Shown piece after piece: positions 37,132-46,700 of a DNA stretch of 64,000 bases. Below the pieces are notes generated by a model. The model had not been told where the DNA came from and did not search any database. It was given only the letters and a program-made list of their open reading frames with translations. The first letter of the stretch is position 1; every line of letters begins with the position of its first letter. The stretch comes from Aquipuribacter hungaricus (lineage in GTDB: Bacteria > Actinomycetota > Actinomycetes > Actinomycetales > JBBAYJ01), in assembly GCF_042663885.1 (NCBI RefSeq), contig NZ_JBHSXV010000001.1. One strand, given 5' to 3'. A program made the translations under genes and the position numbers.

Positions 37132-37421
37132 CAATCCTGCCTCTCCTCGTTGTCGAGCCGGCCAGTGCCCCGATTTATTTCCCCCGAGCAGGTCGGCACC
37201 TGGGTTCCCTCGACTGCGGGCCCCCCGTCCGTCATGTCGTCCTGCAGCTGGTGGAGCCAGGTGTCGACTTCGGCTGGCACGAACCGGAGGACCCTGCCGA
37301 CCCGGTAGGCAGGTGGTGCCTCGCCGCGGCGGCGGAGGGCGTGGACCGTCGGGACGGCGACACCGAGGTAGTCGGCGAGCTGCTCGGTCGACCAGAGCGG
37401 TGCTGGCTCCTCAAGCGACAT
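37131..37421 (-). CDS. Second MerR/excisionase-type HTH protein (96 aa)
   Basis: WSTEQLADYLGVAVPTVHAL and VGRVLRFVPAEVDTWLHQLQ form a helix_turn_helix_17-type domain (residues ~8-58), followed by a polar tail. Two such proteins in a row before the integrase are unusual; one may be the excisionase and the other a copy-control or rep regulator. Its start lies inside the end of the rep gene (11-bp overlap). Confidence 0.78.
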   Translation of the reverse strand: MSLEEPAPLWSTEQLADYLGVAVPTVHALRRRGEAPPAYRVGRVLRFVPAEVDTWLHQLQDDMTDGGPAVEGTQVPTCSGEINRGTGRLDNEERQD

Positions 37422-39273
37422 CAGGGACCTCCGTGTCGAGGCGGGCGCGAGTCATGGCTTCCTCGTACTGGCGCCGCCAGACGCGACGGTTGGCGACGGC
37501 GTGAAGCAGGCGTGTGGCCAGGGGCGGGATGGGGTCACCGCGTTTGGCCACCTCCCACACGAGCCGGCGTGGTTGCCCCTCGGCGTCCAGGACGTCGGGC
37601 GGTCGCACCGACCAGCCGCCCTGCCGGACGTCGGGGGGACGCTCGTCCCTGTCGACGGTATCCGGGGCGTCGGTTGCCCCGTCGGCGTCATCCACGGCCT
37701 GCAGACCCTGCCGAAGCTGCTCCTCGACCTCCCGGTCAGCGGCCTCGAGCAAGACCGCCCGGACGAACGCTGATCGCTCGGCGCGGTGGTCGGTGAGGGT
37801 CTTGCCGCTCCAGCGTCGGGAGACCAGCACTCGTCGGCCAGCGTGCCCGAGGTGGGTGCGGGCGTGCGCCTTCGACCGGCACGCGCCGGCGCGCATCCGC
37901 GGGCGGGCGTGACGGGGTTCGACGCCGTAACGCAGCCAGTTCGCACACGTCGGGGAGCAGGGCTCGTACCGCAGCGCATCGACGAGCCGGTCAACGTGAG
38001 TAGCTCGACGTGCATCGTGAGGCGCGGCGGTCCGGGCGTCCGGCTCTCCGTCGTCGCTGTGGCCCGGTGGGCGGCCGTGGTCCATGGCAGCGTCAATGCT
38101 CTTGGTGAGGTACTTGCACAGGTAGCCGATCCGGCGATCGGCTTCTGGGGTGCCGGTGAGGATGCCCTGCATGTCGGCGACAGACCCGAACCGGATGACG
38201 TGCAGGGGGTCCTCGACGTTGTCCACCGCGTCATCAAACGCGGTGAGCTGCCCACCGGTGGCCGGGTCGACGTAGTGACCGCCGCCGGGCCCGGCCTGCT
38301 CGGCGTCGGGGTCATCGGGCACCCACACCGGGGGGTGGTCGTCGTCGTGGTGGACGGTGCTGGTGGAGGGCCACCAGACCTGGTGGTAGGTGGCGTCGAG
38401 AAGCTGCCGGACGAGGGAGCGGGCGATGGTGCCGCGGACGGCTATGTGCGCGTGGAGGGCGCCGCGGCGCTGGGGCTCGATGGTGGCGAAGTACTGCACG
38501 TCGTAGCCGGCCACCCGGCGCAGGTTCTGGAACAGCCGGTCGAGCAGGCGGGCGAAGTGCAGGTTGTCGCGGGCCTGGGCGCCGTAGTCGTACGTGCTCG
38601 GCCGTCGTGGGGTGCCGTCGGCGTGGACGGCGCCGTAGGAGGGCAGCGTCACGGTGATGAACATGCTGGGCCGGTAGACACGGTCGCCCTTGGCGATGAA
38701 CGCCCGCCCGAGTGTGGACCCGTTGGAGGCCCGGCGGGGCAGGTCCGGTGCGTCCTCCCGGCGGCGGGTGGAGCGCGTCCGACGTCGCATTGTGGACGGC
38801 TCGAGGGTTCCCCGGACGCCGCCGGCAGCAAGGTCGTTGTCGAGAGCGTTCAGGGCGGCGGTGGCGGCGTCTGCCTCGTCCGGGTCGTCGGCGGACCGGC
38901 TGCGGTCGCGCTCGGCGGTGACGTCGGCGCGCACGAGCACGAGGTCCCGCTCGACCGGCTCGGCGTCGCGTTCGTCCCAGGGCTCGGTGTCGCGGTGCCA
39001 GCCCTCGCGGCACTGAGTGACCCGCAGCGCCTTGGCCTTCGCCGAGCAGGCAGGACAGACCGCCTCCCGGGTGGACCCGCACGGGACGTCGACGTAGTGG
39101 ACGCCACCGGTGGTCTCGTCGAGGACCTTAAGGGTGACCGGTCGGATGCAGACCCCGTTGCTGGCGGCCACGTCGCGGAGCAGGTCGGCCGCTGTGGGCT
39201 GGCTCATCCGGTCGGCACGGCTGCCGGAACCCGGTGCCGGGACCCGGACGCCGTCGTTCATGACGGTGCTCAT
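37411..39273 (-). CDS. repSA: RepSA-type rolling-circle replication initiator
   Basis: 620 residues. A Cys-containing N-terminal segment (VCPACSAKAKALRVTQCREGWH) is followed by the initiator core: MFITVTLPSYG, RDNLHFARLLDRLFQNLRR and the HUH-like QRRGALHAHIAVRG (His-x-His metal ligands). CKYLTKSI follows, with a candidate nicking tyrosine nearby. The CSPTCANWLRYGVEPRHA region is typical of actinomycete replication initiators in AICEs. It should nick the element's double-strand origin after excision. ATG at 39273 overlaps the stop of the FtsK-like gene by 4 bp. Confidence 0.82.
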   Translation of the reverse strand: MSTVMNDGVRVPAPGSGSRADRMSQPTAADLLRDVAASNGVCIRPVTLKVLDETTGGVHYVDVPCGSTREAVCPACSAKAKALRVTQCREGWHRDTEPWDERDAEPVERDLVLVRADVTAERDRSRSADDPDEADAATAALNALDNDLAAGGVRGTLEPSTMRRRTRSTRRREDAPDLPRRASNGSTLGRAFIAKGDRVYRPSMFITVTLPSYGAVHADGTPRRPSTYDYGAQARDNLHFARLLDRLFQNLRRVAGYDVQYFATIEPQRRGALHAHIAVRGTIARSLVRQLLDATYHQVWWPSTSTVHHDDDHPPVWVPDDPDAEQAGPGGGHYVDPATGGQLTAFDDAVDNVEDPLHVIRFGSVADMQGILTGTPEADRRIGYLCKYLTKSIDAAMDHGRPPGHSDDGEPDARTAAPHDARRATHVDRLVDALRYEPCSPTCANWLRYGVEPRHARPRMRAGACRSKAHARTHLGHAGRRVLVSRRWSGKTLTDHRAERSAFVRAVLLEAADREVEEQLRQGLQAVDDADGATDAPDTVDRDERPPDVRQGGWSVRPPDVLDAEGQPRRLVWEVAKRGDPIPPLATRLLHAVANRRVWRRQYEEAMTRARLDTEVPDVA

Positions 39274-40676
39274 GCCGCTTCACCCGCGTCCGTCATCGGA
39301 GTCGGTCGAGATTCGGTGATCTCGAGCTCGCCACCGCCAGAGGCTGCCGGATCGAGGTCGGTCGGGTCCTGCTCGGGCCGTTCTCCGGCTGGGTACTCCT
39401 GCGGTCGAGCGGCATCGATGCGGCCGCGGATCTCGGCGTCGTCGAGGTAGGCGGCACGGACCTTGACGAGGTCTGGTTGCCCGTCGATGCGGACGTGGCC
39501 GACGCCGGCTTGCTGGAGGCTGATCTCGTCGCACCTACCGCCGCGCTGGCGTGCCCCGTCGCCGAGAATCATGTCGACCTGGATGGGTTCGTCGAGCCGG
39601 AAGGCGATGCGGACCGCATGCAGGCCGCGCCAGCGGACGACGTCCTTGCCGGGGTCGACGGTGGTCGTGATGACGGTGAAACCGACGGCACGCCCGCGGG
39701 ACAGCAGGGCACCGAGAGCGGCCTCGACCCGTCGTGCGGTCTTGGCGTCGGCCAAGGCCGTAATGGTCGCCAGCTCGTCGATAATCACGACGTGGTGCGG
39801 GCTGGCCATGGTGGGGGAGTGGGTGCGTGAGGTGCCGGAGAGCTCGGCGGCTCGTGCGTCGAGGTCGGTGACAAGCCGCTCGAGGTGGTCGGCCATATCG
39901 TCCACCCGGTCGACGACGTCCGCGACGGGGCGGGCGGCGTCGGCTTCCATGCCGCCCTTGGGGTCGAGCCAGGTCAGGCGGACGTAGCCGGCACGCACGG
40001 TGGGCAGCAGCTGGCAGACCAAGGCCCACAGGAGGCTGCTCTTGCCGGAGCCGGTGGTGCCGGCGATGAGGGTGTGGCTGCCCCGAACCGGTGTCCGCCA
40101 CGGTGCCCCGTCCTCATCCCGTCCGACGGGGACGCCGGCCAGGAGCGACATGACGTCCTCGGTGCCGGCTACGACCGTCGGACGGGCTGCGATCACGGTT
40201 TGGGCCAGGTCGTCCCGTCGGCGGACGTCGAGCCAGATCCGTCCGGGTCGGTCGCTGCGGACCCGGCAGCTGGTGGCACGCAGGGCATGGCTAAGGGAGT
40301 CGCACGCCGCCCTGACGTCGTCCGGCGTGAGTCCTGGTGGCAGGTCGAGCCCGAGCCGGTCGACCCCGCCCAGGCGGACGACCCGGCGTAGCCGCACGAG
40401 CTCCGGTGCCGGCGGGGCGACGTCGACTCGTCTGTCGGCGTTGCGCTGCGGGGCACGCTCGGGCGTCTTGTCAGTGGCGGCGAGCCCGTGCCGCCTGGCC
40501 AGTGCCGGCCACCTCGGTCCGTAGACCACGCGATATGCCCACCACGACGCGGAGGCCCGGGCGGGTCCCCGGCGGAACGATGCCGGGTGCACGACGCGCC
40601 ACAAGGTGAGCGAGGTGACGAGGACGCCGACGCAGACGAGGGACCAGGTGGCCAGCTCGGAGACCAGGCCGCTCAC
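39270..40676 (-). CDS. FtsK/SpoIIIE-type DNA translocase (TraSA/TcpA-like)
   Basis: 468 residues from a GTG at 40676 that overlaps the preceding stop (GTGA). One N-terminal membrane helix (WSLVCVGVLVTSLTLW) precedes a RecA-like motor: Walker A AGTTGSGKSS (Lys212), Walker B HVVIIDELATI, arginine-rich sensor region RGRAVGFTVITTTVDP and RIAFRLDEPIQVDMILG. In pSAM2 the single TraSA hexamer moves double-stranded DNA between mycelia; in Tn916/pCW3 the related TcpA is the coupling ATPase of a T4SS. With a T4SS module in the same element, either role is possible here. Confidence 0.88.
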   Translation of the reverse strand: MSGLVSELATWSLVCVGVLVTSLTLWRVVHPASFRRGPARASASWWAYRVVYGPRWPALARRHGLAATDKTPERAPQRNADRRVDVAPPAPELVRLRRVVRLGGVDRLGLDLPPGLTPDDVRAACDSLSHALRATSCRVRSDRPGRIWLDVRRRDDLAQTVIAARPTVVAGTEDVMSLLAGVPVGRDEDGAPWRTPVRGSHTLIAGTTGSGKSSLLWALVCQLLPTVRAGYVRLTWLDPKGGMEADAARPVADVVDRVDDMADHLERLVTDLDARAAELSGTSRTHSPTMASPHHVVIIDELATITALADAKTARRVEAALGALLSRGRAVGFTVITTTVDPGKDVVRWRGLHAVRIAFRLDEPIQVDMILGDGARQRGGRCDEISLQQAGVGHVRIDGQPDLVKVRAAYLDDAEIRGRIDAARPQEYPAGERPEQDPTDLDPAASGGGELEITESRPTPMTDAGEAA

Positions 40677-40933
40677 GGTGCGTCCCGGACCACGGCCGCG
40701 GCGATGACGAGGTGCCAGTACAGGGCGTCGCACTGGTTGGCCACCGTGCGGGCGTGCTCGGCGAGCCCGGCCTGCGGGACGTCTGTGACCTGCTTGGACA
40801 GGTCGAGGAGATCCCAGCGCCACTGGTCGACCTGGCCGATGAGGCGGTTGAGGACGGCCAGGGCTTGTTCCGACGTCTCGACGTCGAACGCCGCTTCCCA
40901 GCCGGTGGTGGACGCCGCTGGCTGGTCGCTCAT
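40673..40933 (-). CDS. Small acidic protein of unknown function (86 aa)
   Basis: Mostly helical composition (ETSEQALAVLNRLIGQVDQW, SKQVTDVPQAGLAEHARTVA) with no signal or membrane helix. Overlaps both neighbours by 4 bp, so it is co-translated with the translocase. No family recognised; AICEs often carry small spread or transfer genes here. Confidence 0.65.
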   Translation of the reverse strand: MSDQPAASTTGWEAAFDVETSEQALAVLNRLIGQVDQWRWDLLDLSKQVTDVPQAGLAEHARTVANQCDALYWHLVIAAAVVRDAP

Positions 40934-41187
40934 TGATGACGCTCGATGTCGCGCAGCGCCTCGTAGAGCGTGTCCTCGCAGTCGGCCAGAGCGCCGGCGA
41001 CGCGGCGCGCGGCGGCACGGACGTCGGCGTCGGGGTACTCGAGGATCTTTCGCGAGCAGCCCTTGAAGTCCTCGACGAGGCTCTGGGTGACGGTCAGCAG
41101 CCGGCGGGTCTCGCGGTAGGCGGCCTCTGCGGTGCCCACGCCGGTGATCTCGACGGACCAGGACAGGACACGGTCGATGTCAGCCAA
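40930..41187 (-). CDS. Small helical protein of unknown function (85 aa)
   Basis: Reads MADIDRVLSWSVEITGVGTA, then helical, charged segments (YRETRRLLTVTQSLVEDFKG, ALADCEDTLYEALRDIERHQ). ATGA overlap with the next gene. No recognised domain; part of the same operon as the translocase. Confidence 0.65.
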   Translation of the reverse strand: MADIDRVLSWSVEITGVGTAEAAYRETRRLLTVTQSLVEDFKGCSRKILEYPDADVRAAARRVAGALADCEDTLYEALRDIERHQ

Positions 41188-41506
41188 TGTGGGCTCCGGC
41201 GCGGCGCATGACGGCCTCGACCGTCAGGAGCGGGTCGCTGAGCCGCGCGGCGGCGTCGGACACGGCCCGCGGGATGTCGTCGTCCGGCAGATCAGCGACG
41301 AAGCTGTGGAACCGCCACAGCTCGGAACCGAGGGCGTCGACCTGCTTCCAGAGCTTGAGCAGCTCGTCGGGCAGCTCGTCGAGGCTGCACCCGAGAGCCT
41401 CGGCCCACTCCTGTGCCTCGCGGGTCTCCCGCCAAGGGTGGTCCTCGTACCTCGTGTGCCGGCTGACCTGCACGGGGCGGTGGTAGTCGGTGGTGCGTCC
41501 GGTCAT
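41180..41506 (-). CDS. Small protein of unknown function (108 aa)
   Basis: Start set at the ATG at 41506 because GGGAG sits 7 bp upstream; an in-frame GTG at 41521 would add five residues. The body is helical and acidic (REAQEWAEALGCSLDELPDE, LLTVEAVMRRAGAHIG) and overlaps the next gene by 8 bp. First gene of the translocase operon. No family recognised. Confidence 0.65.
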   Translation of the reverse strand: MTGRTTDYHRPVQVSRHTRYEDHPWRETREAQEWAEALGCSLDELPDELLKLWKQVDALGSELWRFHSFVADLPDDDIPRAVSDAAARLSDPLLTVEAVMRRAGAHIG

Positions 41507-41578
41507 GATCCACTCCCTCACCTGGGCCGCCGGTGGGCGGCGCGCGTCTGTGCGTGGGGTGATTGCTGGGGGGTGGGT

Positions 41579-41618
41579 CCGGCGCCCGTCGTGGCCTCGG
41601 CTCGACGACGGGCGCCGG
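41579..41618 (-). terminator. 14-bp hairpin terminator after the pra-like gene
   Basis: Perfect arms 41579-41592 and 41605-41618 around a 12-nt loop, 33 bp past the stop of the pra-like gene on the minus strand. It separates pra from the translocase operon. Confidence 0.75.
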
Positions 41619-41650
41619 TGACGTGCTGGCGTCCCTGTGTGTCGGGACGC

Positions 41651-42127
41651 TCAGGCGGCCTGGTTGCCGCCGGTGCCCGGGCTGGGCTGGGTGCTGGGGC
41701 GCTGGCTGACCGGAGCGGGGTCGCTCTTGGCCGGTGCGCGCATGCTGGCTGCCTTGAAGGACCAGGCGAGCCGGGGCCGGGCGCGGTTGGTGTCGACCCA
41801 CGCGGTGGCGGTGAGGCCCTCGAAGACGACGGGCCGGAACGGGACGCCGGGCAGCGCCTCGGGTGGGACGGGCTGCACGTCGGCGACGACCTTGACGGTC
41901 ACCTCCGCCTGGCCCTTGCGGACGAGGTCGTCGGCGTCGACGACGCGCACCGCCCACATCCGCTTGCCGGTGTTCTTGTCGCGCGTCTGCACGTCAGCAG
42001 ACCGGCCGGACTCGCGTGCTGCCTGCACGAGGTCGAAGTCCTCCACCGGCGTGACCTCACCGATGACGAACGCCCCGTTGGGGAACGCCACCCCGTGCTC
42101 GATCGGGATACCACTCGGCATCGCCAT
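41651..42127 (-). CDS. pra: Pra-type activator of replication, integration and excision
   Basis: 158 residues. The pattern IPIEHGVAFPNGAFVIGEV, RDKNTGKRMWAVRVVDADD, VRKGQAEVTVKVVADVQPVP, PFRPVVFEGLTATAWVDTN and RLAWSFKA is that of the Pra protein family of actinomycete integrative elements. In pSAM2, Pra switches on the rep-xis-int operon and is silenced by KorSA. Its promoter region carries two copies of the GntR-type operator, consistent with the same circuit. The C-terminal 25 residues are Ser/Pro/Gln-rich. Confidence 0.82.
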   Translation of the reverse strand: MAMPSGIPIEHGVAFPNGAFVIGEVTPVEDFDLVQAARESGRSADVQTRDKNTGKRMWAVRVVDADDLVRKGQAEVTVKVVADVQPVPPEALPGVPFRPVVFEGLTATAWVDTNRARPRLAWSFKAASMRAPAKSDPAPVSQRPSTQPSPGTGGNQAA

Positions 42128-42141
42128 GACCTGCTCCTCTC

Positions 42142-42187
42142 ACTTGTCTAGACGGGCAAGGGCGACGCTACACCCATCTAGACAAGT
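42142..42187. promoter_or_regulatory. Paired GntR-type operators in the pra promoter region
   Basis: ACTTGTCTAGACG (42142-42154) faces an inverted copy, CATCTAGACAAGT (42175-42187), 20 bp apart, between the pra start (42127) and the 3' end of the GntR gene. The same motif recurs at 43010 and 61724. Confidence 0.75.
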
Positions 42188-42225
42188 AGCAAGAGTTGAA
42201 ACGCGATCTGTGCACGACAGGGGAG

Positions 42226-42996
42226 TCAGGTGGCGTCCACCCGGTACTCCAAGATGTAACTCTGCGAAGACTTCACGGTGTCGCAGACCTCGACGGGGAC
42301 GTCGTGGACGTCGTAGGCCGTGCGCAGGACGGTGACGACGGGCACGCCCGCCGGCAGCTGCAGCCGAAACCGTTCCTCCTGGGTCGGCATCCGGGCCGCG
42401 ACCTCCTCGACAAAGTGGTCGAGCCGGTGTCCAAGCTCCTCGAGGCGGGCGTAGATGCCGCCCGGTCCGGTGTCGTCGTCGGCGATCTTGGTGCCGGCCG
42501 CGATGGCCTTTGGGATGTAGGACACTGCCGTCTCGACGGGCTGGCCGTCCAGCAGGTACCTGCGCGAACGCACCACGACGTCAGTCACCCCACCGAGCAG
42601 CCCCGCCACGCTGTCGGGCGGGCGCCCCGAGGTGACCTGCACCTGGTCGACAGCGGGCGTTGCTCCCACCTGGCTCGCCTCGGCCAAGAACGCTGCCTGA
42701 CCCGCATCTCGGTGCCGGCGCGCGAACCGGTCGGACGCCAGGCGCCGTACGGGCGGCCGCGGTCGGACGAACACCCCCTTGCCCTGCTCAGAGACAATCA
42801 GGCCCTCGCTGCGCAGTTCGGCGATCCCTCCGCGGACGGTCATGCGGGCGACGCCGAACGCCCGGGTCAGCTCGGTCTCGGACGGGAGCTTGCTGCCTGG
42901 TGGGTAGGCGCCCGAACGGATCTCGTGACGGAGTTGCCGGGCGATCTGTAGGAAGCCGGGCTCCGGCGCCGACGCGTCCACAGCCCGCAACGCCAC
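42226..42996 (-). CDS. korSA: KorSA-type GntR-family repressor (FadR/UTRA subgroup HutC)
   Basis: 256 residues from the GTG at 42996, chosen for the GGAGG 5 bp upstream. The winged helix (residues ~15-80) has FLQIARQLRHEIRSGAYPPG, LPSETELTRAFGVARMTVRG and EGLIVSEQGKGVFVRP. A UTRA ligand domain follows to the end. In pSAM2 KorSA represses pra and thereby replication and transfer. Operator copies lie just upstream of its own start (43010-43022) and at pra, indicating autoregulation. Confidence 0.85.
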   Translation of the reverse strand: MALRAVDASAPEPGFLQIARQLRHEIRSGAYPPGSKLPSETELTRAFGVARMTVRGGIAELRSEGLIVSEQGKGVFVRPRPPVRRLASDRFARRHRDAGQAAFLAEASQVGATPAVDQVQVTSGRPPDSVAGLLGGVTDVVVRSRRYLLDGQPVETAVSYIPKAIAAGTKIADDDTGPGGIYARLEELGHRLDHFVEEVAARMPTQEERFRLQLPAGVPVVTVLRTAYDVHDVPVEVCDTVKSSQSYILEYRVDAT

Positions 42997-43009
42997 AACA
43001 ACCTCCGCC

Positions 43010-43022
43010 ACTTGTCTAGTCG
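43010..43022. promoter_or_regulatory. GntR-type operator between korSA and the Nudix gene
   Basis: ACTTGTCTAGTCG, 13 bp before the korSA start and 32 bp before the divergent Nudix start; one change from the pra copies. Confidence 0.7.
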
Positions 43023-43054
43023 ACTCTGTAGCCTGACACACAGGAGGGATCCTC

Positions 43055-43531
43055 ATGACCGACACCCCGAAGCACTCCGTCAGCGTCGCCGGCGTGGTCG
43101 TTGACGACGCTGGACGCACCCTGGCCATCCAGCGGCGCGACAACCTGGCGTGGGAGCCGCCCGGCGGAGTCCTCGAGTTGGGGGAGTCATTCGAGGACGG
43201 CGTCGCCCGAGAGGTGCTAGAGGAGACCGGCCTCGCCGTTGAAGTAGGGACCCTCACCGGGGCCTACAAGAACATGAACCGAGGAATCGTGGCCCTCGTC
43301 TTCCGCTGCCGCCCCCTCACCGCGCCGTCCCCGTCGACCAACGAGGCCGTGCAGTGCCGCTGGCTCTCGGCGAGGGAAGTGTCGGAGCTCATGTCGGAGG
43401 CCTACGCGGTACGCGTGCTGGATGCGCTGTCCGGTACCACGCATGCGCGGGCGCACGATGGTGTGGACTTGCTGCCTGCCGAGCCGGACCCGCTCCTGGG
43501 CCCCCCTGGGGCGGAGCGCCGAGCCTTATAG
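43055..43531 (+). CDS. Nudix hydrolase, possible Pif-type conjugal immunity protein
   Basis: 158 residues with a perfect Nudix box at 38-59: Gly38, Glu44, Arg52-Glu53, Glu56-Glu57, Gly59. AGGAGG precedes the ATG. It is divergent from korSA across a shared operator. In pSAM2 the immunity factor Pif, encoded near korSA, is a Nudix-motif protein that blocks redundant transfer, so that role is likely but not proven. General nucleotide-pool cleaning is the alternative. Confidence 0.8.
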   Translation: MTDTPKHSVSVAGVVVDDAGRTLAIQRRDNLAWEPPGGVLELGESFEDGVAREVLEETGLAVEVGTLTGAYKNMNRGIVALVFRCRPLTAPSPSTNEAVQCRWLSAREVSELMSEAYAVRVLDALSGTTHARAHDGVDLLPAEPDPLLGPPGAERRAL

Positions 43532-43725
43532 CCGCGCTGGCGCTGTCAAACGTCAAGGCGGAAGGTCGGCTGCCCGGGGCTCTTGACGGTCCGCGCAGTA
43601 AGGCGGCCGTCGACGCTCACTTGATGATGGTCACGCTGCGACGCCCCCGGCAACGGCGGGTTCTCCCTACGCCGCCGTAGCCAGCCAATACAGTGCACGC
43701 CAGACCAGGATGAGGAGTATGCCGC

Positions 43726-46700
43726 GTGGCGACACCAGACCAGTTCATCGTTGACAACACCGCTGAGGACTGGAAGGCGCTTCAGTACGTCCGCGAGTGG
43801 TGCGACATTAGTTCGTCGATCGACATCGCCACTGGCCACTTTGAGATCGGCGCCTTCCTCGCCCTGGATGGCGCATGGCAGAAAGTGGAGAAGATCCGGC
43901 TGCTAATTGGCGGCGAAACCAGTCGCACGACCGCCGACGCTATCGCGGCCGCCCTGGACACATCAATCGTTCTCGAACGCCAGACCGGTGACGCCTTTCT
44001 GACCGGCGTTGACGCAGTGGTCGAGAGCATCCGTACCGGCAAAATCGAGATCAGAGTCTACAAGCCTAAGAAGTTTCACGCTAAGGCCTACATCACCCAC
44101 AGCAAGCTGAAGGTCGTCGGCTCGGCCGCCCTGGTCGGCTCATCCAACTTCACTCGCCCCGGGCTCACGCAAAACGTCGAGTTGAACGTGAAGTTTCAGG
44201 GTCCCGAGGTGGCTGACCTCCAGGAGTGGTACGACAACCATTGGGACGAAGCGACCCGGGTCAACACGGAGTTGCTCGCGGTTCTGGAGCACAACGCCCG
44301 CGAGTTCACACCCTTCGAGGTGTATGCAAAGGCGCTGCACGCACTCACCGCGAACGTCGACCCGACGGACAAGACCTGGGAGGACTCCGAGTCTGTCATC
44401 TATCCGATGCTCGCGCCCTACCAGCAGGAAGGTTTTCATTCGCTCATCGAGATGTCGCGCCAGTGGAACGGGGGATTTCTGACCGATGGCGTCGGATTGG
44501 GCAAGACGTTCGTCGGCTTGATGCTGACTGAGTATTACGCGGTGAGGCACCGGAAAAATGTCCTCATTATGGCGACCAAGACCGGCCAAGACGCGGTTTG
44601 GAACCCTGAGCTGAAGGAGCGGCTTCCCGAGCTGTTCGGCCAATTTTCTAACGTGCTTGTCCGCGCGCACACTGATCTGACAACCCAAAAAGGCGCCGAC
44701 GAGATCGAGCACCTGGCTAAGCGGGCCGACGTCATAATCATCGACGAGGCCCACAACTTCCGGAACCACGGCAAGAACCCGACCGAAGAGAACCCCTGGG
44801 GCTCCCGGTGGTGGCGGATGCACGAAATCTGCAAGGGGAAGACCGTCTTTCTTCTCACGGCCACACCCATCAACAACTCGCTCTTCGACCTTGTGCACCA
44901 GGCGGAGCTCTTCACCGGTGTCGACGCGGACAGCCACTTCGCAAGCATTGGCATCACCAGCCTACGCAAGTATGTCGTGACTCTGGAAAAGCCCTTCAAG
45001 TCCGCAGTTCCCGACGCCCTGGTGATCGCGGACCTCATGTCGAAGGACAGGCTGTTCCAGTCGGTCATTCACCAGAACAGTCGAAAGTACGCCGTGGAGA
45101 GCGCGAAGGTCGCTGGCGGCGCCGCGGTCGTGTTCCCCGAAACTCAGGTGCCCCGCGTGGTCCCCTATGACTTCGGCACCCTCTACACCCCCCTGTTCAC
45201 CGAGTTGCAGAACGCCTTCAGTCGAGCAACTCCCCTGTTCGTGCTGCCAATGTATTACCCGCTGGCCTTCTCGACCGATGGCAATATCGACACCCGCGCG
45301 GAGAACCGTCAGCGCCAGGTGGTGGCCCTGATCCGCACCATCTTCCTCAAGCGGTTCGAGTCGAGCCTGGCTGCGTTTGCGGGTTCGTGCCTTGATCTGT
45401 CGGCCAAGGTGCTGGACTGGCTCGATGTCAACACCAAGATTCACTCTGAACAGGAGAGGCGCCTCACCGACTGGCGCGCCGTCAACGAACCGACATTGCA
45501 GGCGATCCACGATCGATATCGCTCAACTTTGGAAGAGGTTTGGCACGAAGAAGACCTTACTGAAGAGGAGCTTAATGAACTCGACTACAACCTTGTTGGA
45601 GGCGAGTACCGGCTACAGGACATGATCGACGCGGCCTTCGAGGACCTCGACCAGCTCCAACGCTTCATGGAACTGATCCTCGATGGCGCTGGGGTCGACA
45701 ACAAGTATCTGCGGCTACGCGACTTGCTTATCGGCCAGGCGAAGCGCTCAACCGAGAAGCTGGACAAGGACGTCTTCACCCCAGAGTTTCGCAATGAGCC
45801 GGTGATCGTTTTCACCGAGTTCGCCGACACTGCGCGCTACATTGAAGAACAGCTGCGACAGGACGGCCTCGCGAACGTCGACAGGATTGATGGTACGCGC
45901 CGCAACGACCGCTACGAAATGATCAAGCGGTTTGCGCCCTTTTACAACAAGGTGTCTGCAACTGACCGCAAGAAGCCTGAAGCGCTCCGCGTCCTAGTTT
46001 CCACCGACGTGCTCAGCGAGGGAGTGAACCTCCAGGATAGTGGCCTCATCGTGAACTACGACATTCACTGGAACCCGGTCCGCCTGATGCAGCGCATCGG
46101 TCGAGTCGATCGTCGGATGAACCCAGCCATCGAGAGGGAGCTGGTCAAGGCGAGACCAGCGTCGGAGAGGTCACGTGGACACATTCAGGTCCGCAACTTC
46201 TTGCCACCCGCCGACATCGAGACTCTCCTCACCCTCTATAGCCGCGTGCAGAGCAAGACGCTCATGATCTCGAGCACGCTCGGCATCCCCGGCGGCAAAT
46301 TAATTGATGAGTCGGACATGTACGACGACGTGAAGGTCTTCCAAGCCTTCAAGGACGAGTACAACGGCGAGATTGCCCCCATCGAGGAGCTTCGCCTCCA
46401 GTGGCTCAACCTCGTCAAACACCATCCTGACCTCGAAGACCGTGTCGCGCGGCTGCCCGAAGGCATCTCCACGGCCAAGGAAGGCGATCCCGCCGGCGTC
46501 TTCGTGTGCCGACGAATTCCGGTGCTCACCAAGGCTGCCGATGACGACGCGGAGCCCGAGTGGACCATTGATCGGGGCCAGGTCGAATGGTCCCTGCGGA
46601 CGACGGACCGCGTTGAGCGATCCCTTCACTCGATCGACTCCGCGATCACCGCCGGACCGACCACCCCGACTGCATCGTTCAGCGACCGCACCAAAGTCCA

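Noticed and set aside
40677..41018. Extension of the FtsK-like protein to 582 residues
   Set aside because: The extra codons lie over two small co-oriented genes with proper overlaps; the GTG at 40676 fits the operon.
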